Part shown: one piece after another, positions 33,568 to 42,269 of the stretch
Numbering within the stretch: the stretch's first letter is position 1
Layout of the letters: every line of letters begins with the position of its first letter
Source of the DNA: Luminiphilus sp.
GTDB taxonomy: Bacteria; Pseudomonadota; Gammaproteobacteria; Pseudomonadales; Halieaceae
NCBI GenBank assembly: GCA_028117185.1
Contig: JAOHHD010000013.1
Span: forward strand, 1-42,562
Length of the DNA stretch: 42,562 bases
Reading direction: 5' to 3'
The notes under the pieces: model-generated
Told to the model about the DNA's origin: nothing
The model's input: the letters and a program-made list of their open reading frames with translations, nothing else
The model's database searches: none
Translations under genes and position numbers: made by a program

Positions 33568-34512
33568 TCACTCAATCGAGCTGCGAATAAATTTGAGGTC
33601 TTCCGTGATAACTGAGCCCACGGCTGCATGCGAGATGTGCGATCGCGGCAAACTTAATTTACTCCCAATAGTCTCTGCCGCCGCTATACCGGTGCAATGC
33701 CCTCCCATCATTAACTCGAGACCTGCCTTCTCCAGCCACGCGGCGGTCCTATTCAGCGTCGCTTGATCAGCTCGCCATAAGTGAAAACCGCCGACAATCG
33801 AATAGACCGGCTCTCTTTTAATCGATTGTAAAACGTTGCCTGTATTGATCAGTCCCGAGTGTCCACAGCCTGAGGTCATAAGCCAACCGCGGTCAGTAAG
33901 GTAACCCAGAGACTGGTCGTCAATAATAATGTCTTCGCTTGGGCCATCCGGTCCGTCGATGAAAAGACCTGCGGGGCCATTGTAGGCCTCCACTAAGCGC
34001 GGCACCGGACCGGTTAGCCATAACTTAGGGGCAATCTCGGTTGGTGAATCTATTTCAACAAATGAGATGCCCAGAGCCTCTGCCGCTCCTCGAAAGTCTT
34101 GAGCTGATTCAAATTCACCTGGTCCTACAAGCGAGCCATTGTGTGTTCTTCGCTGATCGAAAAAACCGCGGGCGACATAGACGATGCTAAGTGCTTTGGG
34201 ATTCTTGTCTCTAAAATGTTCCCGGAGCACTAACAAACCACCAGTGTGATCACTGTGGAAATGACTCAGCACGACTTTCTCGGTGCGAGATAAATTGACG
34301 CCTAGGTGCAATACATTGTGAAGTACGGTGTCGCTTTTAAATCCGGTGTCGAATAAGACCGATTCCTCATCGCTCTCAAAAACAGCAGAAAAGCTCCACT
34401 CACCTAGGCCACCATAGTCCGAAATATTTGTTGCTAGCACCGTGATTTTATAGGGGCTAGCCATTACCAAAGTCGGCCAAAGAAGGCATGCAGTGATAAG
34501 TAGTCGCAACAT
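33568..34512 (-). CDS. exported MBL-fold metallohydrolase
   Basis: A 314-residue metallo-beta-lactamase-fold protein with signal peptide (MLRLLITACLLWPTLVMAS). The zinc motif is HFHSDHTGG (about residue 84), with GCGHSGLINT and GGFHL as downstream ligands and a GGHCTG site near the C-terminus. The layout fits the group annotated as 7,8-dihydropterin-6-yl-methyl-4-aminobenzene-phosphate synthase-like, but with an export signal its role must differ. Substrate unknown. Confidence 0.87.
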   Translation of the reverse strand: MLRLLITACLLWPTLVMASPYKITVLATNISDYGGLGEWSFSAVFESDEESVLFDTGFKSDTVLHNVLHLGVNLSRTEKVVLSHFHSDHTGGLLVLREHFRDKNPKALSIVYVARGFFDQRRTHNGSLVGPGEFESAQDFRGAAEALGISFVEIDSPTEIAPKLWLTGPVPRLVEAYNGPAGLFIDGPDGPSEDIIIDDQSLGYLTDRGWLMTSGCGHSGLINTGNVLQSIKREPVYSIVGGFHLWRADQATLNRTAAWLEKAGLELMMGGHCTGIAAAETIGSKLSLPRSHISHAAVGSVITEDLKFIRSSIE

Positions 34513-34544
34513 AATCGTGTCCTAGAATTGTTTAGACCTTAATC

Positions 34545-34865
34545 TATATCATCGACGCAGGTGCTGGTAGGTATAGGAAAAGCCACCTTCACGGTGGTCA
34601 CTGGCAATCCTTGGATACACTTCATCACGCTGCATGTCCTGAGCGCCCGCACCCCCTTTGATACCGAGATGTATGCAGAAATCTTCGCAGAGTGACCGTG
34701 GCGTCACATACTGGCTGAGGGAGGTCGCCCTCAGTCACGTGAGGATAGTTCGGTCTATACCTGACACCAAAATTGATACATACCTATAGATACATACCTA
34801 TAAAGGTGTCGGGGGTTGTCATAAGGTAGGCAATTAGGAATAGGTCCGGACTGCCGCAATCTCAG
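34545..34865 (+). repeat. direct repeat, right copy (partner of 22070-22390)
   Basis: Same orientation as the left copy. The pair brackets most of the accessory units, which could let recombination delete or amplify the block. Confidence 0.72.
34558..34695 (+). pseudogene. 3' fragment of the tRNA-adjacent membrane-protein gene
   Basis: Encodes QVLVGIGKATFTVVTGNPWI and continues to MYAEIFAE and a stop, almost identical to the last 45 codons of the gene ending at 22224. No start or upstream part is present. Flanking similarity runs from about 34545 to 34865. Confidence 0.85.
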
Positions 34866-34909
34866 CAAGAAAATCTGCTCACAACAGCCTAGTTATTTTT
34901 CTTATATCT
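34864..34909 (+). repeat. junction repeat copy F
   Basis: AGAAAATCTGCTCACAACAG followed by a T-rich TTATTTTTCTTATATC aligns with the core of copy B at about two bases in three. It precedes the MATE gene. Confidence 0.55.
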
Positions 34910-35020
34910 CAGATCATATTCACTGTTAACGTGCCAGATTGGGCTAATCAGTATCCCATTGCAGTCGCTGCCCCTATAATTGCGGCCCTTCCCCATCGGC
35001 AATCCCGGAAATTCGCTCGC

Positions 35021-36388
35021 ATGAAACTCTTGTCTCTGACAACCATGCGGGAGTTGGCCCGTCTATCACTACCCATGGTGGTCTCCCATGGCTCCTTTGC
35101 AGTGATGGTGTTTTCCGATCGTTGGTTTCTGGCGCAGATTGATTCTGTTCATGTGGCAGCTGCAATGGGAGGCGGGGTTGCGATGTTTTTCTGCATCTCT
35201 TTTTTTATTGGCTTAATCACTTATGCCAATGCATTGGTGGCGCAGTATTACGGCGCGGGAGATTTTCACAAATGCCCTAAAGTGGTCACCCAGGGTTTTC
35301 TGATCGCCCTGGTGTCGGTCCCCTTTCTGGCGTTGATCGGCTATGGCATGGGACAGGCATTTGGTCATCTGGGGCATGACTCGACGCAGGTTTCATTAGA
35401 GCGCACATACTTCTATACCCTGATGCTGGGCAGCGCGTTCATGTTACTAAAGGCCTGTCTTGCCTCTTATTTTGCCGGCATTGGCCGTACACAGGTGGTA
35501 ATGATCACCGATGTGCTGGCCATTTTTATCAACATTCCCCTGAGTTGGCTTCTGATCTTCGGGAAATTCGGCTTGCCCGAACTGGGAATTGTTGGTGCCG
35601 GGTTGGGCACCGTAACCGCCACTGCATTTGCCATTGGTATCTATCTACTGTTCTACCTTTCCCGCGATCACCGTGCCCAGTTTAGCGTTGGTAAATCCTG
35701 GGTGATCGAGCCTGGAATGTTACGCAGGTACTTGCGGCTGGGTACACCATCTGCGGTAGAGAGTTTTATGAATACGGCCACCTTCAACCTGTTTTTGTTG
35801 ATGTTCCAATCCTATGGTGTGGTGCAAGGTGCTGCCATGGCCATTGTATTTAATTGGGACATGCTGTCCTTCATACCCATGATTGGCCTCAATATTGGGG
35901 TAATGACGCTGATAGGACGGTTTGTTGGCGCGGGCGATATGGCCAGAGCCAACCAGGTGATTTCTTCGGGGCTGATCCTGTCTCTGGGATACACCGGAAC
36001 GCTGGCGATCCTTTTTCTGATTTTTCGGGTGGACCTGATAAACGTGTTTGCCACACCCGATGAACACTTTGGGGAAATCAGAGAACTGGCCAGTATGATG
36101 GTGCTGGGACTCACTACTTACATGATGGCCGACGCCATTATTCTCATCTGCGGTGGTGCACTGCGAGGGGCAGGGGATACACGCTGGATTATGTTTACCT
36201 CAACCAGCGTGCACTGGCTGATGCTGATTGCGCAGTACTTTGTCATCGTCAAATGGAGGGCCGGCCCGCTGGTGTCCTGGTGGGTATTTGTGGTGATGTT
36301 GATTTCACTGGCGTTTATCTACGCGGCACGCCTGTTCAGAGGAAGATGGCGTCAACCCGAACGGTTGGCGCGGGTAATGCAGGAGTAA
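35021..36388 (+). CDS. MATE family efflux transporter (NorM-like)
   Basis: Inner-membrane cation-coupled multidrug/toxin exporter. The 455 residues contain twelve hydrophobic segments in two similar halves. RELARLSLPMVVSHGSFAVMVFSDRWFL is the standard MATE start, LKACLASYFAGIGRTQ and GGALRGAGDTRW are the matching conserved loops of the two halves. I chose the ATG at 35021; the upstream GTG frame at 34931 adds 30 non-hydrophobic residues that overlap the presumed promoter. Last gene of the accessory block. Confidence 0.92.
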   Translation: MKLLSLTTMRELARLSLPMVVSHGSFAVMVFSDRWFLAQIDSVHVAAAMGGGVAMFFCISFFIGLITYANALVAQYYGAGDFHKCPKVVTQGFLIALVSVPFLALIGYGMGQAFGHLGHDSTQVSLERTYFYTLMLGSAFMLLKACLASYFAGIGRTQVVMITDVLAIFINIPLSWLLIFGKFGLPELGIVGAGLGTVTATAFAIGIYLLFYLSRDHRAQFSVGKSWVIEPGMLRRYLRLGTPSAVESFMNTATFNLFLLMFQSYGVVQGAAMAIVFNWDMLSFIPMIGLNIGVMTLIGRFVGAGDMARANQVISSGLILSLGYTGTLAILFLIFRVDLINVFATPDEHFGEIRELASMMVLGLTTYMMADAIILICGGALRGAGDTRWIMFTSTSVHWLMLIAQYFVIVKWRAGPLVSWWVFVVMLISLAFIYAARLFRGRWRQPERLARVMQE

Positions 36389-36516
36389 TATTTAGAAGGT
36401 TAGCAAACTGCCCTGCCCGCGGCTCCTCGGTGCGTAGCAATAACTGCTCCGCAACCTGGGCGCGAATAATCTGTTTCTGCTGACGTTATCGATCGCCTCG
36501 CCCTTTAAGACGACGG

Positions 36517-38259
36517 TTAGAGTTTGCCAAGGCTCTCTGTTACGCCATCCAAAAATCCACTCATATCAACGATGCGCTCGCGCTCTGGTGTAAGGGTCTT
36601 ACCCTTCAAGTCGCCCGTGATCGTCCCTTGATCAACGGTGTCGATCAATGCGACCTTGAGATCGAAGGCGTAGGTCGCAAGTGCGGCATTATCTTCTCGC
36701 CCCGCCAGTTCTTCTAGCGCATTAGCAAGGGCGAAGATGAGCGCAGAGGAATTAAAGTGTGCCTCTTTTCCATCGGTCTCTAGGTAACTTAGGTATAGAT
36801 CGTGAGCAGTGCCGTGGGGCGCTTCGAAAAGTTTAGTGCCGTCTTTACTGGTAATGACTGAGCTGGCGGTTGCGAGACTCCCGCCGAGGGCGGCGGAAAT
36901 ATCAGAAAAAATATCTCCGTCCAGGTTCTGCGCTGGATATAGACCCCATCGCGGTGGATCACAAATCATTTTGCTGAGCTGCCGTGAGGGTCGCATGATC
37001 ATGAACGACGGCGGTGCTGTGTCCAGCGCGGCGAGTTCTTGCCGGATCTCTAAAATAATGGAGCTGTAAACTTCGTCGTAATTGACGAACTCACGTTTGA
37101 GGCCAAAGTACACCTCTTTCTTGTTGATAGCCGCATCCTGAAACACTTGGCTGACCCAGTCTTTAATGGACTCCCGATCGTTGGACATAAAAAGAATCGG
37201 GTCATTGGTTTTGACGTGACGGGCATGTTTTTCCTCGCCATCGACAATGACTTTGATCACACCATTTTCTGGTGCCGGTGTGTTGTAACTGCCGTATTGA
37301 TCGCCACCGCCGGCACTCATGCGCGAAATAGACACGTGGGCTTTTCTTTCCGGTAGGCCATAGCGCTTGAGTTGTTGAACAAGCTTGAAGAGTTTCATGC
37401 CACTTACGTTATCGGGAACGCCCCAGAGCGCCCGCTCAGGTGGATTAGACACTATCCTCGCGGCTTGCGCGTCAATCAGTTCATAGTGATAACGCAGACC
37501 TGCGGCTTCTACCTTTGCCTGGTAGGCATTGCGGTAAATGGTCTCAATGGCCTCACGCATGACACCGTCATAACCGGGAATAACGGTGTCTTTCAGGCCC
37601 AAATAAATATCCCGCTTTTCATCGAGTGCTCGTTGGAAGAAACGATTAGCCCATGCTTTAACCTCATCAATACCATTAGTCGCCAGCATCCATGGATCGC
37701 CCTTGTTGAGGGCGCGCCGGTGCAGCTCAACGGGATCACCGCTGCTCCCGACGAAAACGACTTTGGCAACGCCAGTAGCGTTTGAGAGCTCACTGTAGCT
37801 AAAGTCTAGCCCGCCGCTTTCCATGGTATCGACTTCGATGTCTCGGCCTATCCAGTCCGGCCTGACGCTTTTAAGGTTACGAAACTCGATGTCCTCCCGG
37901 GTAATGTTGCCGCCGATACCTTTACGAATCGCGCCATTGGGTGATTTGGTTGCCAGATCATCGAGGGATTTTTCGTCGATTTTCGGGTGTTTTTCCAGCA
38001 GCGTATCCAGCTGCTGCCGGTTGACTGTCATTCCTGCGTTCTTTATGCCGACACCGTGAGCCTTCAGCGCATCGATTGCCTCCCGTACCACTTGTCCGTT
38101 GCTGGTGAACCGTTTTTCTGCCGAGAGGTCAATTTCAACCAGTTCAATATCGAGCTTCGCTTTTACAAAGCGATTCAATATTTCATCAAAAGCCACCTGC
38201 GCCATTTCGTCTCCGTGGAGAATCACGAGGGGGTTTTTAACGGCTATTTTTGAGTTCAA
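36517..38259 (-). CDS. isocitrate dehydrogenase with duplicated central region
   Basis: Related to eukaryotic-type (type II) isocitrate dehydrogenase: start KIAVKNPLVILHGDEMAQVAFDEI, late DGDIFSDISAALGGSLATASS, and FEAPHGTAHDLY. It converts isocitrate to 2-oxoglutarate and CO2 in the TCA cycle. At 580 residues it is about 170 longer than the roughly 410-residue type II enzymes. The extra length comes from an internal duplication: residues 187-246 (DPWMLATNGIDEVKAWANRF) and 352-409 (DPILFMSNDRESIKDWVSQV) are homologous, each followed by a YLGLK/YFGLK strand and a family-like tail. Cofactor preference cannot be read with certainty. Confidence 0.87.
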   Translation of the reverse strand: MNSKIAVKNPLVILHGDEMAQVAFDEILNRFVKAKLDIELVEIDLSAEKRFTSNGQVVREAIDALKAHGVGIKNAGMTVNRQQLDTLLEKHPKIDEKSLDDLATKSPNGAIRKGIGGNITREDIEFRNLKSVRPDWIGRDIEVDTMESGGLDFSYSELSNATGVAKVVFVGSSGDPVELHRRALNKGDPWMLATNGIDEVKAWANRFFQRALDEKRDIYLGLKDTVIPGYDGVMREAIETIYRNAYQAKVEAAGLRYHYELIDAQAARIVSNPPERALWGVPDNVSGMKLFKLVQQLKRYGLPERKAHVSISRMSAGGGDQYGSYNTPAPENGVIKVIVDGEEKHARHVKTNDPILFMSNDRESIKDWVSQVFQDAAINKKEVYFGLKREFVNYDEVYSSIILEIRQELAALDTAPPSFMIMRPSRQLSKMICDPPRWGLYPAQNLDGDIFSDISAALGGSLATASSVITSKDGTKLFEAPHGTAHDLYLSYLETDGKEAHFNSSALIFALANALEELAGREDNAALATYAFDLKVALIDTVDQGTITGDLKGKTLTPERERIVDMSGFLDGVTESLGKL

Positions 38260-38511
38260 GGGAGTAACCTCTCCATCAGTGGCACGGTCGGCAGATGCCG
38301 GTAGATTTTGGATGGCGAGGGTAGCGCAGGGAGGCGGTCAACCCTAGCGGACTTTTACACATCCCAAGCGCACACTGCACCCATTAGGCAACTGTGGGCG
38401 CCCCCCTCACTGCACGCTTTGCAGTCACCAAAGATTTTTGAGCACAGCGTTCTGTCAGCGGGATCGCCACAAGGCCTCTGAGCGTTGCCTCCATAACTTA
38501 GAATGGTGAGA

Positions 38512-38536
38512 CCTCGTCATTGACGAGGGTATTTTT
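38512..38536 (+). terminator. hairpin with T-run, orientation opposite to flanking genes
   Basis: CCTCGTC (38512-38518), a 3-nt loop, GACGAGG (38522-38528), then GTATTTTT. It lies 10 bp past the M28 peptidase stop. The T-run is on the plus strand, though the genes on both sides are on the minus strand, so it would stop plus-strand (antisense) transcription; the stem alone might help end the peptidase transcript. Confidence 0.55.
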
Positions 38537-38546
38537 AACGGGCGTT

Positions 38547-40214
38547 CTAGCGGCGGGCGGCGGCAGATTGCTCGCGCAATGCTTTGAACTCTGAACCGGG
38601 TTTCCAGGCGGGCCATTGGCTGGATTTGGCGAGTTCCACAATAAGCTGATGGAATAATTCAATATCTTGCACCGCGCCCGTCAAGTCCCAGTCAGCAGAC
38701 CAAGCGTCGCAGGGCTTGTGATAACAGTTACCGACGTAGTCAGCGATCCACTGATTACCCGCCTCGCGACCCCCTACTACCAGGTCAGCGCCGCCGGCGA
38801 TTCCCATCATCAAAAGAACCGGCACTCCCACGCGCGCCATAGAAAAGTGGTCGGCGCGATAAAAAAGTCCATTTTCCGGCAGGTTTTCTTCGGTGACATA
38901 ACGCCCCGCCGCCTGCGCCACTCGCGCGAGGTCATCTTCAAGTTCGCTTTGCCCCTTTCCCACGAGGATAACGTCCTTAGCGGCCCCCGCGGTTTGTAAA
39001 ATGTCCAAAGTAAAGTTAGCTACTGTCTTTTCGATAGGGAAAATAGGGTCGGCGGCGTAGGCCATTGAACCCACGAGCCCGGCTTCTTCCGCAGTCCAAA
39101 AAGCAAACAAAACACTGCGTGCCATAGCTGGATGAGCTTTGATCACTCGAGCCAGCTCAAGGATACCTGCGCTCCCCAGCGCGTCATCATTGGCTCCAGC
39201 ACGCACGGTTCGACCTTGCTCATCGGGAGCCCCTACGCCATAGGCGTCCCAGTGTGCGGACGCCATGATGATCTCATTGGGTCGCTCATTACCGGGTAAC
39301 AGCCCCAGAACATTCTGGCTATCAAAGGTAGTGATATCGACCTCTAGATCAGCATCAAAGCGAATGCCTTCGAGTTCAAATGCCTCGAATTCGGGTTGCC
39401 GAGCTGCGTTGCTCAGTGCGTCAAGATCATGGCCAGCCGCAGCCAATAGCTCGCGAGCCGCGTCATTATGCAGCCAGCCCTGTAACGCAACGGGAAGCGC
39501 CTTGAGATCTTTGTTAGCCAGTGAGACATTTTCTCCAGCCCCCGCAGCAGCCACACTCCAATCGTAGCCTGCAGCTTCCGTCTCGTGAATCACTAAGGAG
39601 CCGAACGCCCCGCGGCGAGCCGCTTCCTCAAACTTGTAGGTCCAGCGGCCGTAGTAAGTCATGCGCCGATTGCCGAAGCGGCCTGCGACCGCCTCTTGGG
39701 GCTCTGCCGCAAAATCGGGGTCATTGACCAAAAAGATGGCCAATTTTCCGGTTAGGTCAATCTCGCCATAGTCGTCCCAGTCTTGTTCCGGGGCATTAGC
39801 ACCAAAGCCCACGAAGACAACAGGAACATTAGCGGCGACAATGTTTGTGCGAGCTGTCGCAGTGTCGACCGATACCGAAGCGCCCTGTGAGAGAGTTAAA
39901 ACGGTGTCCGCGTTGGCAAAAGACATTTTGGCCGATGGCCTCACCTCTGAACGCATCATAGGCACGGCTTGTGTCCAGCTGCCCTCTGCGCCGCCCGGCG
40001 TTAGCCCAATTTTTTCCATTTGTGCAATGAGGTAGGCAACGGTTTTATCTTCGCCGGGTGTGCCGGGTGCTCGTCCTTCAAATTCATCAGAGGCCATCAC
40101 CTTCACCATGTCGGACAGATTGTTGGCGTTGATTTTTGATGATTCAGTGTGACCGTCTGCCGAACCATTTATCGACCAAAGGAACAGCAACAAGGTTGGC
40201 AGCATTAAGCGCAT
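38547..40214 (-). CDS. exported M28 family zinc aminopeptidase
   Basis: A 555-residue co-catalytic zinc peptidase of the M28 family. The ATG at 40214 follows GGAG by 6 nt and gives a signal peptide (MRLMLPTLLLFLWSINGSA). A PA-type domain is inserted (about residues 135-270). Zinc ligands appear as SAHWDAYG (His), GANDDALGSAG (Asp), TAEEAGLVGS (Glu-Glu), LDIL (Asp) and CYHKPCD (His near the C-terminus). It should release amino acids from peptides in the periplasm or outside the cell. The longer upstream frame adds 14 residues with no binding site. Confidence 0.93.
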   Translation of the reverse strand: MRLMLPTLLLFLWSINGSADGHTESSKINANNLSDMVKVMASDEFEGRAPGTPGEDKTVAYLIAQMEKIGLTPGGAEGSWTQAVPMMRSEVRPSAKMSFANADTVLTLSQGASVSVDTATARTNIVAANVPVVFVGFGANAPEQDWDDYGEIDLTGKLAIFLVNDPDFAAEPQEAVAGRFGNRRMTYYGRWTYKFEEAARRGAFGSLVIHETEAAGYDWSVAAAGAGENVSLANKDLKALPVALQGWLHNDAARELLAAAGHDLDALSNAARQPEFEAFELEGIRFDADLEVDITTFDSQNVLGLLPGNERPNEIIMASAHWDAYGVGAPDEQGRTVRAGANDDALGSAGILELARVIKAHPAMARSVLFAFWTAEEAGLVGSMAYAADPIFPIEKTVANFTLDILQTAGAAKDVILVGKGQSELEDDLARVAQAAGRYVTEENLPENGLFYRADHFSMARVGVPVLLMMGIAGGADLVVGGREAGNQWIADYVGNCYHKPCDAWSADWDLTGAVQDIELFHQLIVELAKSSQWPAWKPGSEFKALREQSAAARR

Positions 40215-40612
40215 AGCGAGCTCCAGAGAAAGGTCGGGAGCCAGAGCGTCGCACACGGCAAGGTGGCTAGTCCAGCTGCCGCACTAAATCGGTTACCACC
40301 GTTTCAATTCGGCTTTTTGCTGCGCGCGGCGTGCCAGACACTGAGCAAGCCTGGATCCATGATTTCATGGTTCCACGACCACTTTCTGGACCACGATGAA
40401 CCACCAAAGGCCCGGCGGGCGGCCGTGCTAGAGGCCATCACCCGACTGATCGACAACACTTCATGATCGGGGACTTGCTTGTGACGCCAGCACGAGAATG
40501 AGAGCACAGGGTAATTTTCCCATTACCGTGACACCTTTTGCACGCCTGCTCCGACTGCCTAATGGGTAAACTAACCGGTGCCGAAAGCCCCTCAATTTGA
40601 CGAGATCGCAGT
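40215..40612. other. 398-bp divergent intergenic region
   Basis: Lies between the M28 peptidase (minus) and the small secreted protein (plus). A 67-codon frame at 40263-40466 (containing ISWFHDHFLDHDEPPKARRA) has some protein-like character but no ribosome binding site; I do not call it. A near-perfect inverted repeat is at 40353-40374. Confidence 0.4.
40353..40374. promoter_or_regulatory. inverted repeat GGATCCATGA-TT-TCATGGTTCC
   Basis: Ten-base arms with one mismatch around a 2-bp centre, in the divergent region between two exported-protein genes. Operator-like size and symmetry; no regulator gene is adjacent. Confidence 0.4.
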
Positions 40613-41068
40613 ATGCAGTCCAAAGTAGGCAGGATTCTGGTCCCTTTCATTGCGGTCGTCCTCAGCGCGCCGCACATTCTCGCCGCAGATCTTCCCATCT
40701 ACAACGCGGCCTGCGTGCCGGTATTCAACGGCGGCAACCATTGCACTTCGAACGCCCTCTCTTTTGATGCGGTATCGATCGAACCGGACAGAACCCACTG
40801 CAACGCCGGAGATGAAATAAACCTCAGCATCGGCATCACATTAGGGTCCGGAAAACTGCGCAATGCAGCGCAGCGCTACAACGTTGGTATCTGGATCGGC
40901 GAACACGGTGAGCCTGCGATTGCGCGGAGCAGAATGGCAGACAACCCGCCAGATCATTTAATCGCGATACCTCGAAACAAGTGTGGGACCTTGGAGTTTG
41001 ATCGCTCTGCGGAAATGGTCGAGTATGGCTACCGTCTGGCAGAAGAACAGCTCTTGGGCAAACTTTAA
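40613..41068 (+). CDS. small secreted protein of unknown function
   Basis: A 151-residue protein with a signal peptide (RILVPFIAVVLSAPHILAA, cleavage likely before DLPIYN). The mature part has four cysteines (AACVP, HCTS, HCNAG, NKCG), suggesting two disulfides, and a beta-rich pattern (VSIEPDRTHCNAGDEINLSIGITLGSG, YNVGIWIGEHGEP). This resembles the repeating unit of some long bacterial surface proteins, of which this would be a single unit; I cannot name the family. It ends 150 bp before the convergent AstE-like gene. Confidence 0.65.
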   Translation: MQSKVGRILVPFIAVVLSAPHILAADLPIYNAACVPVFNGGNHCTSNALSFDAVSIEPDRTHCNAGDEINLSIGITLGSGKLRNAAQRYNVGIWIGEHGEPAIARSRMADNPPDHLIAIPRNKCGTLEFDRSAEMVEYGYRLAEEQLLGKL

Positions 41069-41219
41069 AAGACGCTCCTTAATCCTTTCATTGGATCAAC
41101 CCTGCTCACCAAATATGCCTAAAAAATGTCTGGGCTTCTTACAGGATTTTCCCGCCTCAGAATCAGGACAAACGCCCGCGCTTTTGCGCTGTGTGAGAGG
41201 GCAAGGCGCAAAGGCGATG

Positions 41220-42269
41220 CTAGCGATGTGCAATCTTGCTGATCATTGCAACGGGCTCGCCTTCACTCACCGGGGGTGTGCTGATCACGTAGTTCACTAC
41301 CCCGGAAAAAGGCGCTCGTATCGTTGTGAGCTCGTTGCCAAAAAAGTCCACGAGCACACCCAATACCGCACCCTCGGTCACGGCGTAGCCGTCTTTGGTT
41401 ACCGCCCGAAAAATGCCCGATTGCGGACTGGAGATCACTTTGTAGTCGCTTAACCAAGTGATCCCTGTGTTGGCCACCTCATCCTCGGCGATCATGTTCA
41501 GGTGCCGCAATACGTTCCACACTCCCTGCTCTGCCAGCTCTACCCAGTAAGCATCGTTAGAGCCGGATTGTCCGGTCTCGGTGGTGATGGCTGGGATGCC
41601 TCGCTCCAATGCTGTTTGATCTGTAAACAATGAGGGGCCGCTGGCATGCTGGGGCCCTGTATCCATGACGATATGGTCTAGCCCAAAGGCTACCGCGAGA
41701 CCCTCTATTTTGGCGTCAAAGGCAGCGTCTCCGGTCACGGGCATATACACATAGGGTCGTAGGGCCTCATTACCGTCCCCTCCATGCAAATCAACAAGGT
41801 AGTCGGCCTGATCGATGACCTCGGTGGTGAGCAAGTGAGCGATGCGCTGGCTGATACTGCCCTTGGGGTCGCCCGGGTACATGCGATTTAGATTTTTTCC
41901 ATCTACCGGGCTGTAGTAGATGGTGCGACCCAAAAACGAGGGCATATTGGCAATGTGCACCATGATGATCGTGCCGCTCAGGGCGGCGGGATCTATCTGC
42001 GCTCTCACCGCCTGTAACGCGGTGATAGGGGGGTATTCATAGCCATGGATGCCGGCAATCAAAGCCAGTACCGGCCCATCGCTGGCGCCATGGGCGATTG
42101 TCACCGGTATCTTGCTACCTTCGTCTATGCCCTTGGGGACCATAATGAACCCCGATACCTGCTCACCCCGAGGCACGGTGATCTCTCCTACGGTGAAGCT
42201 ATCTGCGCTGACACAGAGCGTTGCGGCATTTAACAATAAGAATAAAAAAATCCTGCTTGCCGTTGTCAT
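41220..42269 (-). CDS. exported succinylglutamate desuccinylase/aspartoacylase family protein
   Basis: M14-like zinc deacylase of the AstE/ASPA family. The zinc-binding GIHGYEYPP (His and Glu) near residue 75 and VDLHGGDGNEAL (His) near residue 160 are visible, with the NLNRMYPGD motif between them. The 349-residue product has a signal peptide (RIFLFLLLNAATLCVSA), so it acts in the periplasm or outside, unlike cytoplasmic AstE. The C-terminal part (SPQSGIFRAVTKDGYAVTEGAVLG) is the usual barrel-sandwich domain. Substrate is presumably an N-acyl amino acid or similar amide. Confidence 0.88.
   Translation of the reverse strand: MTTASRIFLFLLLNAATLCVSADSFTVGEITVPRGEQVSGFIMVPKGIDEGSKIPVTIAHGASDGPVLALIAGIHGYEYPPITALQAVRAQIDPAALSGTIIMVHIANMPSFLGRTIYYSPVDGKNLNRMYPGDPKGSISQRIAHLLTTEVIDQADYLVDLHGGDGNEALRPYVYMPVTGDAAFDAKIEGLAVAFGLDHIVMDTGPQHASGPSLFTDQTALERGIPAITTETGQSGSNDAYWVELAEQGVWNVLRHLNMIAEDEVANTGITWLSDYKVISSPQSGIFRAVTKDGYAVTEGAVLGVLVDFFGNELTTIRAPFSGVVNYVISTPPVSEGEPVAMISKIAHR

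Larger units (their letters stand above)
34513..35020. other. 508-bp junction region
   Basis: Contains the degraded membrane-protein 3' end (34558-34695), a short direct duplication of ACATACCTATA (around 34778-34802), junction repeat F, and a perfect TATAAT (34975-34980) about 40 bp before the MATE start, which may be its -10 box, though no good -35 is present at the proper distance. Confidence 0.6.

Noticed and set aside
22425..34909. CRISPR array or classical integron
   Set aside because: Repeats are 1.6-4.6 kb apart, degenerate and separated by whole genes; no cas, no intI and no attC-type hairpin pattern could be recognised.
40263..40466. 67-codon frame upstream of the small secreted protein
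   Set aside because: Some protein-like sequence but no ribosome binding site; left as undecided.
41069..41219. Plus-strand frame antisense to the AstE-like gene (around 40983-41453)
   Set aside because: It overlaps two clearly real genes in other frames and has no start signal.
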